The notes: generated from the sequence alone by a model not told the origin. A stretch of 64,000 nucleotides of DNA from Methylotenera sp. G11 (GCF_000799735.1 NZ_JUHH01000001.1:992001-1056000); one strand, 5' to 3'. Counted from the first letter of the stretch, positions 22,351 through 31,819 are shown. Program-made: numbers and translations.

Positions 22351-22662
22351 ATGAATACAAAACCACTTAGCCAGCGAATAGATGCACCGGCTCATCCAGA
22401 ACCGTCTCAGGCGCTTGATGAATTCATTACAAACAGCATCAAACAAAAATTAGCACTAGAGAACTACCATAAAGCAAATTTGCTGCTAATGAGCGAAACC
22501 GATAGGCTGGATGTGACATCGAGACACAATCTTGAAAATGGAATGTCTGCGATGCGATCACAATATGGGGAAGGGTTTGATGTAGCTTACAGCCATTTTG
22601 TAGCGCAACAGAATCTAGCCCAGCCTGATAAAAATGCTGAGTCGCCAGAATTAGGTCTTTAA
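22351..22662 (+). CDS. Hypothetical protein, 103 residues
   Basis: Not recognised. It is polar and probably soluble, with a predicted helical middle (~20-55, ALDEFITNSIKQKLALENYH) and a disordered Asn/Pro/Glu-rich tail. There is no signal peptide, membrane segment or Cys pair. The ribosome site is weak. It stands alone in an AT-richer island and converges with the 701-residue gene. A small partner of that protein is possible but unsupported. Confidence 0.55.
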   Translation: MNTKPLSQRIDAPAHPEPSQALDEFITNSIKQKLALENYHKANLLLMSETDRLDVTSRHNLENGMSAMRSQYGEGFDVAYSHFVAQQNLAQPDKNAESPELGL

Positions 22663-22983
22663 TGACTGCTAATCTTCAAAATCTGTCACTGCAAAAAGTC
22701 TGCAGCAGGTTCAAATTTTGTGGTCAGAAAATCATATTTGCAACAGGCTTAGGATTAGCCTTTGAATGAATGAGACCTCAATTCCCCTCAAGCAAAATAC
22801 GTTCTATCTTGCTTGGTCATTTATAATAAGTTTACAGTTTTTGCTGTAACCCAATCATGAGACTACGACACGTTAATAATCTCGACACGCTGCACTGATG
22901 CTGGTCTCGGTGCTGGATCCCGGTGCTTTCTTGCATTCAAAGCGAACCGAGATCCATACAACATGCTAAAACATCAAAAAGTA
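22663..22983. other. 321-base gap between convergent unknown genes
   Basis: AT-rich DNA with no reading frame of note, no tRNA-like fold and no clear terminator for either flanking gene. Short stop-rich stretches in all frames suggest decayed or non-coding sequence. Confidence 0.5.
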
Positions 22984-25089
22984 CTAACGTTCATGTCCTA
23001 GAGTTGACACCTCAGGATGATGTTGTTGTTGAAGTCTTTCATTTACAAGGTTTAGTACAACCCTACTTTGATCTGTCAATTCACCGCTTGCATTTTTAGG
23101 TAAGGCATTAACAACATCCTGATACGTCATTGCAGCGAGATTTTTCGCTTTATCACCTAACGCTTGCACACCATTAAGTACAGGGTCAATAACAGGATCC
23201 ATGACCTTTTGAACCTCAGGCATGTCCTTGTATAAACCTCGCAGCATCGAGGCACCTATTAAGGCACCTGCCGCTGGCAAACCGGCAACTGCACCTGTAC
23301 CGGCAGTAGCAACAACCATAACTGGTTTTGCTACAACTTCACGGGCGATACATTTGACACCATCGTAATCTGACTTTGCAAACGCAGCCGCTATTTCTTC
23401 ACGCTTTCTTACACCAAACGAATAACCCAAACCTACTCTGTCCATAATTGTTTCAGCTACCGACTTTCCAGCACCTTCAGCCACATTGTTATAACGATTA
23501 AGCGCATATAATTTATCCTGTGCCGCTTGTACAGCAGGAGTAGGCATATTCAATTCAGCTACCGGCTTCTGCTCAATAAGCGCGGAGAGCTCCATCAGCA
23601 TATTCCTCCTTGCCTCCTGAATGTGCTGTGGATTTAACGATAGGCTAGCTGCATTTGAGTGCTGACCGGAAATAAGCGCCCCTGAAGCAAGCGAAGAATC
23701 ATGCTCGAGCTGAGGGGCAACATAGCCTGCCTCAAGGCGCAAGTTTTCAGGAGCAACGACTGCTGCGCGGTCTTGCAACGATTGCAGCTTCGTTACTGGC
23801 AGCGCCCGAATTTCTTCCGGCAGTGCATTTCTTGCTTCAGCAGAAATAGTGCCATTTTCTATCTTTGCACCAAGCAATCGACGGGTCATCTCTGAAATTT
23901 CCGGATTCGCCACGCGTTCAGGGTTAATCACACCTAAAGCAAACTCCCGATGTATTAGCTGATCCAAACGCTGCGCATTATCCACCGCTTTTTTGGCTGC
24001 AAATAATTCCGGGTTCGAGCTAAATACGTCTTTCAGCCTCAACTCATCGAATACCCCGGCCCAGCCTTCACGCTGCTCATTCCATTCAATCCCCCACTGC
24101 TTGGCTAGGGCTCGTTCTCTGTCATACCCATACGTCGCTGAAGCTGTCGCCTGAGATGTGCGCTCGGCGTTATATGGTTGAATACCCAACAACGCATCAT
24201 AGCGATCAGATACCAGCAATTTTTCAAATCCATGCGCCGTCAACTTTTGTTGAGCAACAAGCTCTGCAAGTTGCGGATTTTCTCTAAACGCCTGGTTCCA
24301 GAATGATGATCGTTTAGTAATTTGCTCTTGGTTCCAAGTATCGTAAAGATGTTTATCTCTTACCGTACCTCCCCCGGGCAGCATGCTACTATCAGACCTA
24401 TCTAATGCCTCTTTTAACGTATTGCGTTCTGTCAATTTCATGCTGGTGGCCTGAAGCATATCAGATAACTGACCTGCAGGCGTTTGAGCAAAAGCTTCGG
24501 CTTCAGCCACTGCTTTTTTACCGCGCAGCATATTAACTGCGGCTTCACTGAGTCGATACTTCAGCGGAAGCTTAGGGGCGTCAGCATGCAATGAATTATC
24601 CACTTTTTGAATCTTCGGCAGTGTTTCTGAAACCACTGTTCTGGTTTCAGCAGCGATGATTTCTTTTTCAGCGCTGGCAGCTACCCGCGCACCTGGTGGT
24701 ACGGGGCCAACCGCACCTGCCAACGCAAATCCTGCCACTTGCCCTTTTGCTGTGAGATCACCATCTACCGCTTCGGCTATTTTATTAGCGGCTTTAACGA
24801 AAGGATCAATCTGCCTGGCAAGATGATCCTGGGATTCGGGGTCTCCAAGTGCAGCACCTGCGAATGCCATCGCATTTTGCTGCACCGCGTTCACTGGATT
24901 CAAAACAGCCGCGGTCTCAAGAGGATGCTCAGCCATTGCCAAGTAACCCTCAGCTACATGAATGACACCTTTTGCAAAGCCATCGCCAAAATTTATTGCT
25001 TTATCTGACAAACCAGGCTCCGGTTGATGGTGTGCTGATTCTGGTTTTTCATTAACATCTGGAACGGGAACTACAACTTTATCTACCAT
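22984..25089 (-). CDS. Large hypothetical protein, 701 residues
   Basis: I do not recognise this protein. It starts after a strong ribosome site (GAGGAGAG, 8-base spacing). The N-terminus (~1-30) is Pro/Glu/His-rich, with no signal peptide. Residues ~30-140 contain Ala/Gly-rich amphipathic helices (FALAGAVGPVPPGARVAASA). The middle (~150-480) is charged and helical, with many Gln and Asn. A hydrophobic Ala/Gly segment near 600-630 (VMVVATAGTGAVAGLPAAG) may enter a membrane. The C-terminus ends in a Gln/His-rich tail. It could be a secreted effector or toxin, but no family motif supports that. Confidence 0.75.
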   Translation of the reverse strand: MVDKVVVPVPDVNEKPESAHHQPEPGLSDKAINFGDGFAKGVIHVAEGYLAMAEHPLETAAVLNPVNAVQQNAMAFAGAALGDPESQDHLARQIDPFVKAANKIAEAVDGDLTAKGQVAGFALAGAVGPVPPGARVAASAEKEIIAAETRTVVSETLPKIQKVDNSLHADAPKLPLKYRLSEAAVNMLRGKKAVAEAEAFAQTPAGQLSDMLQATSMKLTERNTLKEALDRSDSSMLPGGGTVRDKHLYDTWNQEQITKRSSFWNQAFRENPQLAELVAQQKLTAHGFEKLLVSDRYDALLGIQPYNAERTSQATASATYGYDRERALAKQWGIEWNEQREGWAGVFDELRLKDVFSSNPELFAAKKAVDNAQRLDQLIHREFALGVINPERVANPEISEMTRRLLGAKIENGTISAEARNALPEEIRALPVTKLQSLQDRAAVVAPENLRLEAGYVAPQLEHDSSLASGALISGQHSNAASLSLNPQHIQEARRNMLMELSALIEQKPVAELNMPTPAVQAAQDKLYALNRYNNVAEGAGKSVAETIMDRVGLGYSFGVRKREEIAAAFAKSDYDGVKCIAREVVAKPVMVVATAGTGAVAGLPAAGALIGASMLRGLYKDMPEVQKVMDPVIDPVLNGVQALGDKAKNLAAMTYQDVVNALPKNASGELTDQSRVVLNLVNERLQQQHHPEVSTLGHER

Positions 25090-25287
25090 TTTCGCTCTCC
25101 TCGCAAAGATATTGTTTTTTTGTTTTAATTGTTAAATAAATGAGAAATATTCCCATAAAACTTAAAACGTTTGCATGGAGATAATAGGGTTAAATTAAAA
25201 AATTATTTTTTGAACACTCTAGGTAAAATTACAATGAAAATTTGGCAAATTGCAAAGAGAATGCTTTGTAACGATGATTTAGAAAGT

Positions 25288-25321
25288 AAAAAGCCCCGTT
25301 TGATTGCAAACGGGGCTTTTG
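25288..25321. terminator. Terminator after the Bax-inhibitor-1 family gene
   Basis: AAAAGCCCCGTTTG, loop ATTG, and its exact complement form a perfect 14-base stem with A and T runs. It lies 21 bases past the stop of the leftward gene. Confidence 0.92.
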
Positions 25322-25341
25322 TTATTACAGCGTGCTAATAA

Positions 25342-26031
25342 TCAGTCATCACTGCCCATCAAACCCATCAGCAACTGCAGCAAGCTGGTGAACAGGTTGT
25401 AGATACTCATGTACAGGCTTAATGTTGCCATGATGTAGTTGGTTTCACCGCCATTCACGATACGGCTCACGTCATACAGGATGAAGCCGGAGAACAGGAT
25501 CACGCCCACGCCTGAAATTGCCAATGCCATTGCAGGAATCTGCAGGAAGATATTAGCCAGCGAAGCCACGATAAGCAAAATGATACCAATCAGCAGGAAC
25601 TTGCTCATGAAGCTGAAATCTTTTTTGCTGGTGGCGGCAAAGCTTGCCAGGCTGAACAGGATGATGCCGGTACCGGCAGCTGCCAGGCCAACGATCTGCG
25701 CGCCGTTGCTCAAGTGCAGCGCATGCTGAAGGATAGGCCCCAGCATCAGACCGAGCAAAAATGTTAACCCTAACAGCAACACGACACCGAAGCTGCTGTT
25801 GCGGTTTGCATTAATGGCGGCAAACAGGCCGTACATGACAGCTATGGCGCCAATTGCAAAAATGAACGGATGCTGTTGTGCGAAAGAAAAATTGAGGCTC
25901 ATGCCAAGAAAGGCACCTAGCACGGTTGGGATCATGGTCAAGCCGAGCAATGCGTAAGTGTTGCGCAGTACTTTGTTGGTAGCTTCTAAAGCCGATTCTG
26001 AACGACCTAAAACTGGGGTGTTGTCAAACAT
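25342..26031 (-). CDS. Bax inhibitor-1/YccA family membrane protein
   Basis: A 229-residue protein with seven hydrophobic helices. It has NKVLRNTYALLGLTMIPTV at the N-terminus and LYDVSRIVNGGETNYIMATL and LYMSIYNLFTSLLQLLMGLMG at the C-terminus, which are standard for bacterial BI-1/YbhL/YccA proteins. Some members are pH-sensitive calcium leak channels and YccA modulates FtsH; the role here is unknown. It is single, with its own terminator. Confidence 0.92.
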   Translation of the reverse strand: MFDNTPVLGRSESALEATNKVLRNTYALLGLTMIPTVLGAFLGMSLNFSFAQQHPFIFAIGAIAVMYGLFAAINANRNSSFGVVLLLGLTFLLGLMLGPILQHALHLSNGAQIVGLAAAGTGIILFSLASFAATSKKDFSFMSKFLLIGIILLIVASLANIFLQIPAMALAISGVGVILFSGFILYDVSRIVNGGETNYIMATLSLYMSIYNLFTSLLQLLMGLMGSDD

Positions 26032-26128
26032 TGTTATTTCCTTAAAGTCATAAGAATTACCCTATCTAAGATAGCGGTTAAAGCAATAAGTTTCAAGCAT
26101 AATCTTGATAGCGCCGTTTATGGCACCT

Positions 26129-27175
26129 TTATGTAAACAATTCACCTTCCACTACGCCTACCTGCGCTACCTGATGCACGGCGCTTACAAATTCCGCACT
26201 CTCACGCAGCACATCCATGCTAGGTGGGTGTTTGTGGCCATGCATGCGCGCCAGGCGGCTTAAGCTCTGTGCCGACATCTGCCATTTGAGGTTTTCCAGC
26301 AGCTCATCTGCCATGGCAGGCTGGTTACACAGCAGCACCATGTCGCAGCCGGCCGACAATGCAGCCGTGGCTCGCGTGGTAACGTCGCCACCGGCGGTGG
26401 CTGCCTCCATGCTCAGGTCATCACTGAATATCACGCCATTGAAGCCCAGACGCTCACGCAGGATTTTTTGCAGCCAGCGCGATGAAAAGCCGGCCGGTTT
26501 TTCATCCACTTTGGAATAAATCACATGTGCCGGCATGATGGCCGGAATGCCGTCATCGATCAGCATCCTGAACGGCTGCATATCATTCTGTGCGATCTGG
26601 TCAAACGCACGGTCATCCACCGGCATGCTCACATGGGAATCAGCCACCACGAAACCATGCCCCGGAAAGTGCTTGCCTACCGCGGCCATACCGGCTTTCT
26701 TCAAGCCCTGCATGAGCGCAAACGCCAGATCGTTAATCGCCTGCGGGTTAAGATGAAATGCGCGGTCGCCAATCACCAGGCTATCGCCGTAATCCATATC
26801 CAGCACCGGCGTGAAGCTGAAATCCACCCCATGCGCACGCAATTCCGCGGCCAGGATCCAGCCGGCTTCCTTGGCAAGTTCTTTGGCTTTTTTAGGGTTT
26901 TTGTCCCAAATCTTGCCAAACTCACGCATGGGCGGAATTTTGGTAAACCCATCCCTGAAGCGCTGCACGCGACCGCCTTCGTGGTCTACCGCAATCAGCA
27001 GCGGCGGCTGGCGCACGGCATGGATGCTGGCTGTGAGCGCTTTCAACTGTGCGTTATTTTCATAGTTGCGCTTGAACAGGATGACACCGCCAACCAGCGG
27101 ATGCTGCAAGCGGCGAATATCATCAGCGGTAAGCGCTGTACCTACTACGTCCAACATCACTGGACCTAAACTCAT
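26129..27175 (-). CDS. nagZ: Beta-N-acetylhexosaminidase
   Basis: Removes GlcNAc from anhydro-muropeptides in the cytoplasm during wall recycling. The 348-residue GH3 enzyme shows [30 protein letters not shown] (the catalytic His/Asp loop) and [10 protein letters not shown] with the nucleophile Asp. The start overlaps the stop of the dppC-like gene (ATGA), so it belongs to the same leftward operon. The position after peptide permeases and an L,D-transpeptidase supports a wall-recycling theme. Confidence 0.95.
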   Translation of the reverse strand: MSLGPVMLDVVGTALTADDIRRLQHPLVGGVILFKRNYENNAQLKALTASIHAVRQPPLLIAVDHEGGRVQRFRDGFTKIPPMREFGKIWDKNPKKAKELAKEAGWILAAELRAHGVDFSFTPVLDMDYGDSLVIGDRAFHLNPQAINDLAFALMQGLKKAGMAAVGKHFPGHGFVVADSHVSMPVDDRAFDQIAQNDMQPFRMLIDDGIPAIMPAHVIYSKVDEKPAGFSSRWLQKILRERLGFNGVIFSDDLSMEAATAGGDVTTRATAALSAGCDMVLLCNQPAMADELLENLKWQMSAQSLSRLARMHGHKHPPSMDVLRESAEFVSAVHQVAQVGVVEGELFT

Positions 27176-27966
27176 GGAATATCCCTTCTTACATCCAGGC
27201 GGTCACGCAAGTAATCACCGCCCAGATTAATCGCCAAAATCAAACTCATTAAACACCCACCCACTATCAGCACATAATGCGGCGCAACCAGCATAAACCT
27301 GACGCCATCGCGCAGCATTGCGCCCCATGAGGCATGCGGCGCCTGTATGCCCAAGCCAAGGAATGACAGACTGGCTTCAGCGATCATGACGCTGGCGAGG
27401 CTATAGGCAGCTTCCACCACCAGCACGGAAGTCATCAGCGGCAATATATGCCTGAACAGCAAACGCAGGGTGCCCGCCCCCAGGGACTCAGCCGCCTGCA
27501 CATGCTGACGGTTGCGCAGGCTCATTGTCTGGCCACGCGTCAGGCGGGCATAGCTCACCCAGCCGGTTAAACATAAAGCCAGGATCAGGTTACCCAGGCC
27601 AGGGCCAAGCACCGCAGCAAATGCAATAGCCAGCAGGATACCCGGAAATGCCAGGAAAATATCGGTAACCTGCATGAGCAGCAAATCCACCCGCCCACCG
27701 AAAAACCCGGCCAGCATCCCGACCGCAATGCCAATCGCCATGGTAATCACGGTAACGGCCACCGCTACCAGCAGCGACATCTCGACACCGCCCAATACAC
27801 GTGCCAGAATATCACGCCCCAGATCATCTGTGCCAAACCAGTGCTGTACGCCGGGTCCCTGCAACACCACGTTCAGGTCGATTACATTCGGCTCCAGCCC
27901 GGCGACATAGCCGGCAATGACCGCAAGCACCCATAACCCCAGGATCACATAAGAAAATAACTTCAT
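27172..27966 (-). CDS. Peptide ABC transporter permease, DppC/OppC type
   Basis: A 264-residue inner-membrane permease with about six helices. [19 protein letters not shown] is the DppC/OppC N-terminal hallmark. The EAA loop is [19 protein letters not shown], and [20 protein letters not shown] is at the C-terminus. The ATG at 27966 is preferred over a TTG at 27972. It pairs with the dppB-like gene upstream. No ATPase gene (DppD/F) is in the window. Confidence 0.92.
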   Translation of the reverse strand: MKLFSYVILGLWVLAVIAGYVAGLEPNVIDLNVVLQGPGVQHWFGTDDLGRDILARVLGGVEMSLLVAVAVTVITMAIGIAVGMLAGFFGGRVDLLLMQVTDIFLAFPGILLAIAFAAVLGPGLGNLILALCLTGWVSYARLTRGQTMSLRNRQHVQAAESLGAGTLRLLFRHILPLMTSVLVVEAAYSLASVMIAEASLSFLGLGIQAPHASWGAMLRDGVRFMLVAPHYVLIVGGCLMSLILAINLGGDYLRDRLDVRRDIP

Positions 27967-27968
27967 GC

Positions 27969-28883
27969 TCAAGTCACCCGCACCCTGGGGTCAGCCAGCT
28001 TATACAGCAAATCAGTGAATAAATTCACTGCGACATAACTTAACGCCACAACCAGCACACACGCCTGAGTGACCGGGTAATCACGCTTCTCTATGCTTTC
28101 CACCAGCAGGCGCCCGATGCCGTCCCAGCTGAATATGGTCTCGGTAATGACCGCACCCGCCAGCAGGCTGCCCATCTGCAAGCCGACAATCGTGATGATG
28201 GGCAGCAATGCCGCACGCATGGCATGGCGCAGGATCACCACGCGTTCACTCAAGCCTTTGGCACGGGCGGTACGGATATAGTCATCGTTCAGCACCTCCA
28301 GCAGGCTGGTGCGTGTCATGCGCGTAAGGATCGCGCTCAGGCCAAAACCCAAAGTCACCGCCGGCAGGATGATCGACGTACTGGTCTCCATGCCGCTTAC
28401 CGGCAGCCAGCCCAGCCACACCGCAAACATCAACATCAACACCGGCCCCAGCCAGAATGCCGGCATCGCCGCCAAGCGCACCGAAACGATCGTCACAAGA
28501 ATATCCTGCCAGCGGCCGGCCTTAAGTGCGCTGAAAATCCCCAGCGGAATGCCGACGGTAAGACCGATCACCAGCGACAGCAGCGCCAGTTTGAGCGTTG
28601 CCGGGTACCGGCTATGCACCAGCCCGGCAATCGGTGTTCTGGTATGGATGGAATGCCCCAGGTCGCCGTGCGCCAGCCTGTTCAGATAAGCACCGAATTG
28701 CTGCAGCAAAGGCTGGTCCAGCCCCAGCTCTGCCCTTAGCGTTTCACGGTCTGCACTGCTTGCCGACTCGCCAAGCATGACCTCTACCGGATCCCCCGGC
28801 ACCAGGTGAATCAGCAGAAACGTCAGCAGCAGCACGCCAAAAGTGACCGTCAGGAAGTTCGTGAGGCGTTTAATCAAAAACAT
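27969..28883 (-). CDS. Peptide ABC transporter permease, DppB/OppB type
   Basis: A 304-residue permease with six helices. It opens with FLIKRLTNFLTVTFGVLLLTF and HLVPGDPVEVMLGESAS; the EAA loop region is YIRTARAKGLSERVVILRHAMR, and ETIFSWDGIGRLLVESI is at the C-terminus, all typical of DppB/OppB. The ATG at 28883 is preferred to a TTG at 28889. It forms the transmembrane channel with the DppC-like subunit. The binding protein is about 1.2 kb upstream, past an inserted transpeptidase and toxin-antitoxin pair. Confidence 0.92.
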   Translation of the reverse strand: MFLIKRLTNFLTVTFGVLLLTFLLIHLVPGDPVEVMLGESASSADRETLRAELGLDQPLLQQFGAYLNRLAHGDLGHSIHTRTPIAGLVHSRYPATLKLALLSLVIGLTVGIPLGIFSALKAGRWQDILVTIVSVRLAAMPAFWLGPVLMLMFAVWLGWLPVSGMETSTSIILPAVTLGFGLSAILTRMTRTSLLEVLNDDYIRTARAKGLSERVVILRHAMRAALLPIITIVGLQMGSLLAGAVITETIFSWDGIGRLLVESIEKRDYPVTQACVLVVALSYVAVNLFTDLLYKLADPRVRVT

Positions 28884-28899
28884 AAACAACTCACGACCT

Positions 28900-28927
28900 T
28901 GTCATTTCTGCGCAGGCGGGAATGACA
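28900..28927. repeat. REP-like hairpin
   Basis: A 12-base stem (two G-U pairs) with a 4-base loop: TGTCATTTCTGC pairs with GCGGGAATGACA. It stands between the transpeptidase and the dppB-like gene. Short palindromes of this AATGACA-type are common between bacterial genes; it could act in mRNA stability. Confidence 0.65.
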
Positions 28928-28947
28928 GCGTAAAAAACACCGGCAAC

Positions 28948-29427
28948 TCATGCAGCAATCACCACCGGTGTACCGACCTCCACCAGGTCAAACAACTCCG
29001 CCACATCCTGGTTACGCATGCGCACGCAGCCGTGCGAGCGCGGCTGTCCCATAGGCTCGGTGTCCGGCGTGCCATGAATGTAAATGTAACGCTGCATGCT
29101 ATCGACGCTGCCCAGGCGATTCCTACCGATTTCAGAGCCGGACAGCCACATGATACGTGTCAGTATCCAATCGCGCTGCGGATACTGCGCAGCAAGCTGA
29201 GGCGTCAGTATCTCACCGGTAGGCCTGCGTCCGACAAACACCGTATTCAGCGGCATGCCGGCGCCAATCTTGGCGCGCACGATATGCTCGCCCAGCGGGG
29301 TGCAGCCGCTATCTTTCTCGCAGCCCACGCCATTGGCGGCTGTTGATACGCGATAACGGGCCTTGACACCACCGAAGTCATCAAACAAAGTCAGCGTTTG
29401 TGTTGATATGGAAATTTCAATGCGCAT
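28948..29427 (-). CDS. L,D-transpeptidase (YkuD domain), no signal peptide
   Basis: A 159-residue single-domain protein with the YkuD catalytic motif: IYIHGTPD then SHGCVRMRNQDV, with the nucleophile Cys in SHGC. It cross-links or attaches proteins to peptidoglycan via meso-DAP. There is no signal sequence or membrane anchor: the protein opens MRIEISISTQTLTLF. It may be exported unusually or act in the cytoplasm. The ATG at 29427 is preferred over a TTG at 29430. It sits inside the peptide-transporter gene group. Confidence 0.88.
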   Translation of the reverse strand: MRIEISISTQTLTLFDDFGGVKARYRVSTAANGVGCEKDSGCTPLGEHIVRAKIGAGMPLNTVFVGRRPTGEILTPQLAAQYPQRDWILTRIMWLSGSEIGRNRLGSVDSMQRYIYIHGTPDTEPMGQPRSHGCVRMRNQDVAELFDLVEVGTPVVIAA

Positions 29428-29467
29428 CAATTTTTTCCGGTTTTCCTATTCTTGGCTATCATATCCA

Positions 29468-29767
29468 TCATCGATAATCATCTTCGCGTTGATGCCTTAT
29501 CGCTAAAACAGTAACGATATTATTTTCTTCTATCTCAAACAGTGCCACATAGCCATTGGCACCAAAGCTAATAATCAGCTCCCTTAAGAACGGATTGTCA
29601 GCTTGCGCTTTTCTGCAGGTAAAAGGAAATGCTGCAAGCAATTCCACAGCTTTATGAATGGCAGCAAGGGCATTACGGGCTGCCTGGGCATCTTGCCTTA
29701 TAAGAAAATCATACAGGCGTTTTAAATCATCTCTTGCGGCTTTGGTAAATCTGATCTGGTAAGCCAC
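29468..29767 (-). CDS. ParE/RelE-type toxin
   Basis: A 99-residue toxin fold: YQIRFTKAARDDLKRLYDFL at the N-terminus, AVELLAAFPFTCRKA in the middle, and VALFEIEENNIVTVLAIRHQREDDY at the end, as in ParE proteins. The start is taken as GTG at 29767, seven bases after the antitoxin stop, because YQIRFT is the family N-terminus; a longer frame reaches into the antitoxin. ParE toxins inhibit gyrase, RelE toxins cut mRNA; which applies is not clear. Confidence 0.85.
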   Translation of the reverse strand: MAYQIRFTKAARDDLKRLYDFLIRQDAQAARNALAAIHKAVELLAAFPFTCRKAQADNPFLRELIISFGANGYVALFEIEENNIVTVLAIRHQREDDYR

Positions 29768-29774
29768 AATATGC

Positions 29775-30035
29775 CTAACGCGCTTTATTAAGCATTTCAT
29801 CCAACTCAGCCAACACACTTTCAGCTGAATAATATTCCTGTGTGATTTTTGCTTCGTCGCGTGAAGCAATGCCGCGTGCGATAAAAGCCTGCTGGTGTAA
29901 ACGCCGCTCAATATTATTGCGCAGCGATTCTTCGACAAAACTGGAAAGTGTCTCGCCATTCGCAAGCACATTCTGTGCAGCTTCTCTTAATTCTGGCTCA
30001 ACACGCAATGCCGGGATAATTGCCGTCTTCATCAC
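29775..30035 (-). CDS. Antitoxin of the ParE/RelE pair
   Basis: An 86-residue protein. The N-terminus (ALRVEPELREAAQNVLANGETLSSFVEESLR) looks like a ribbon-helix-helix DNA-binding segment, and the acidic C-terminus (SAESVLAELDEML) would wrap the toxin. It is placed directly before the toxin, as in ParDE. Two adjacent ATGs (30035, 30032) are possible starts. Confidence 0.82.
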   Translation of the reverse strand: MMKTAIIPALRVEPELREAAQNVLANGETLSSFVEESLRNNIERRLHQQAFIARGIASRDEAKITQEYYSAESVLAELDEMLNKAR

Positions 30036-30091
30036 CCACTCCTGTGTAATACATTTGCATTACAATATCATAGCCCAAACAAATTGTTTAG

Positions 30092-31600
30092 TCAGGGCTT
30101 TACCATTAATTTATTCAAACCAGTACGCCGGATGGTCGCCAGATCATCCCAGTTTCCGTCGGGTTTCGGAGCGTAGCCACTGATGTTTTTATTGAATGCG
30201 GCGAACTGGCCTTCGTACCACAGCGGGATATACGGCAGCTGCTCATGGATACGGCTGGTCGCGGCAAGCCAGTCTTCTGCCGTCAATAATGCATCCAGCC
30301 TGCTATCGGCATAGCGGCCGCGGTTAAAGCCATAGGGCGGGAACTGCTGTGAACCGAAAGCTTTCGCGTAAATCTCGGGCGTTTTAATCCCCACCCAGGT
30401 CAGGCCGAATAATTGAAAATTGCCTCTTTTCACTTCTTCAAAAAACGTACCCCAATCCAGGCTGCGAATCTCCAGCTCTATACCGGCTTTGGCCATCTGC
30501 GCCTGCAATATCGTTGCCAGCCGCACCCGCTGAGCATCCGTTGACGTTTTATAGACCAGTTTCAGCGGCAGCTGCACCCCTGCTTCGACCAACAGCTTCC
30601 TGGCCAGCTCCGGGTTATATGCATAGGCAGGCAAGGTCTTCCCGCCATTCGTGTAGTGTTCCGGCGACAGTATTGCCCCAGCCGGCCGCGTGCCTTTCAC
30701 CATCACTTTTTCTATAATTGCCGAACGGTCAACGGCATGGGCAATGGCTAAGCGGACCTGATGCTGCTTCAATACGGGATCCTGCATATTCAAACCCAGA
30801 TAAGAGAAATTGACACCCTGGGTGGTTGCCACCGTCACTCCGGGTTTGGTCTGTAAATACCTGACCAGCTCCGGCGGCAAATCGCCTTGCAGCAGATCGG
30901 TTTCCCCGCGCAGCAGCTTCAGCACCCGTACTGTCGGGTCTTTCACCTCGGTAAAAAGAACCTGCTGGCCATCACGCACTCTTTTCAACACCAGTTTATT
31001 CTGCCAGCGCTCAAAAGAAAACGGGCCGCTGCCGATGGGACGGTGCGCAAAATCATGCTGCTTATCTATATATCCTTTAGGCAATATCCCGAGAATCAGC
31101 TTGGATGGAAAATGCATATCCGGCTGTTTCAGCTGAAATATCAACCGGTCTGCACTGGCGACCTTGATCGAAGCAATATTGGCATACTCTGCCGCCTGCG
31201 GCGAATCCTTAAGCATGACGATTGAATCATAAGTCGCCTTGACATCATAAGCAGTCAATGGCTTATGGTCATGAAAGCGCGCAAAGGGCTGCTTGAGCGT
31301 GAAATGATATTCCACCGGGCTGACCATCAGCCAGCTTGCCAGTGCAGGCACCGGCTTCGAAGTCACATCAAAATCCACCAGACTCTGGTAAAGCAGGCGA
31401 TTGATGCGTTCAGATGACGCATCCGTAGCGTAGCGCGGATCCAGGTTAATCGGCATCTGCGCCAGCGCAAAACGAACCGGCGCAGACTGGTCAGCTTGCC
31501 GGCCGGGATCTGGCCGGGTGCAGGCCGGCAGCAGAAGACAAGCCGCCAGTATGGCCGGTGCAAGCAATGTATTGATATAACCACCCTTAAAGACTTTCAT
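30092..31600 (-). CDS. Peptide ABC transporter substrate-binding lipoprotein
   Basis: A 502-residue DppA/OppA-family periplasmic protein. The signal ends in LLLPAC with the lipid Cys at residue 27. NLDPRYATDASSERINRLLYQSLVDFD, AYDVKATYDSIVMLKD and RLAIAHAVDRSAIIEKVM are SBP-5 family stretches. It should feed the DppB/DppC-like permeases downstream. Dipeptides, muropeptides or other solutes are possible. The parDE-like pair and transpeptidase separate it from the permeases. Confidence 0.9.
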   Translation of the reverse strand: MKVFKGGYINTLLAPAILAACLLLPACTRPDPGRQADQSAPVRFALAQMPINLDPRYATDASSERINRLLYQSLVDFDVTSKPVPALASWLMVSPVEYHFTLKQPFARFHDHKPLTAYDVKATYDSIVMLKDSPQAAEYANIASIKVASADRLIFQLKQPDMHFPSKLILGILPKGYIDKQHDFAHRPIGSGPFSFERWQNKLVLKRVRDGQQVLFTEVKDPTVRVLKLLRGETDLLQGDLPPELVRYLQTKPGVTVATTQGVNFSYLGLNMQDPVLKQHQVRLAIAHAVDRSAIIEKVMVKGTRPAGAILSPEHYTNGGKTLPAYAYNPELARKLLVEAGVQLPLKLVYKTSTDAQRVRLATILQAQMAKAGIELEIRSLDWGTFFEEVKRGNFQLFGLTWVGIKTPEIYAKAFGSQQFPPYGFNRGRYADSRLDALLTAEDWLAATSRIHEQLPYIPLWYEGQFAAFNKNISGYAPKPDGNWDDLATIRRTGLNKLMVKP

Positions 31601-31724
31601 ATAGCTTGAAGTTTACTAGATTTTGCACTGCCGACATTCTTGCTGCATTAAATGTTTGCAAGCGCCATAACCCGGTCGAAAGGCCGCACCCAACCGGCTG
31701 CATGACCCCTTAATACGGAAGTAA

Positions 31725-31738
31725 TTGATTTGAATCAA
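31725..31738. promoter_or_regulatory. FNR/Anr box upstream of ccoN
   Basis: TTGATTTGAATCAA is a perfect TTGAT-N4-ATCAA site, centred about 88 bases before the ccoN ATG. A class II activator site centred at -41.5 would put the transcript start near 31773. The FNR protein encoded at 38991-39725 is the likely regulator. Confidence 0.85.
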
Positions 31739-31819
31739 ATCCTGGTTTGGGTTCGTGCGACAGAATGCCACATGTAAAACTAGCAGTAAATTTTAAATTG
31801 GCACTTTGGGGAGAACTAA

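Noticed and set aside
22258-22446. A leftward frame encoding Asn/Thr repeats
   Set aside because: The repeats come from the 15-base tandem array; there is no ribosome site and it overlaps the 103-residue gene.
26525-27169. A 214-codon rightward open frame antisense to nagZ
   Set aside because: It lies wholly inside nagZ, has no ribosome site or recognisable protein features and reflects codon bias on the opposite strand.
28224-28739. A 171-codon rightward frame antisense to the dppB-like gene
   Set aside because: Rich in Gln, His and Arg, as expected for a shadow frame; the dppB-like gene has all family motifs.
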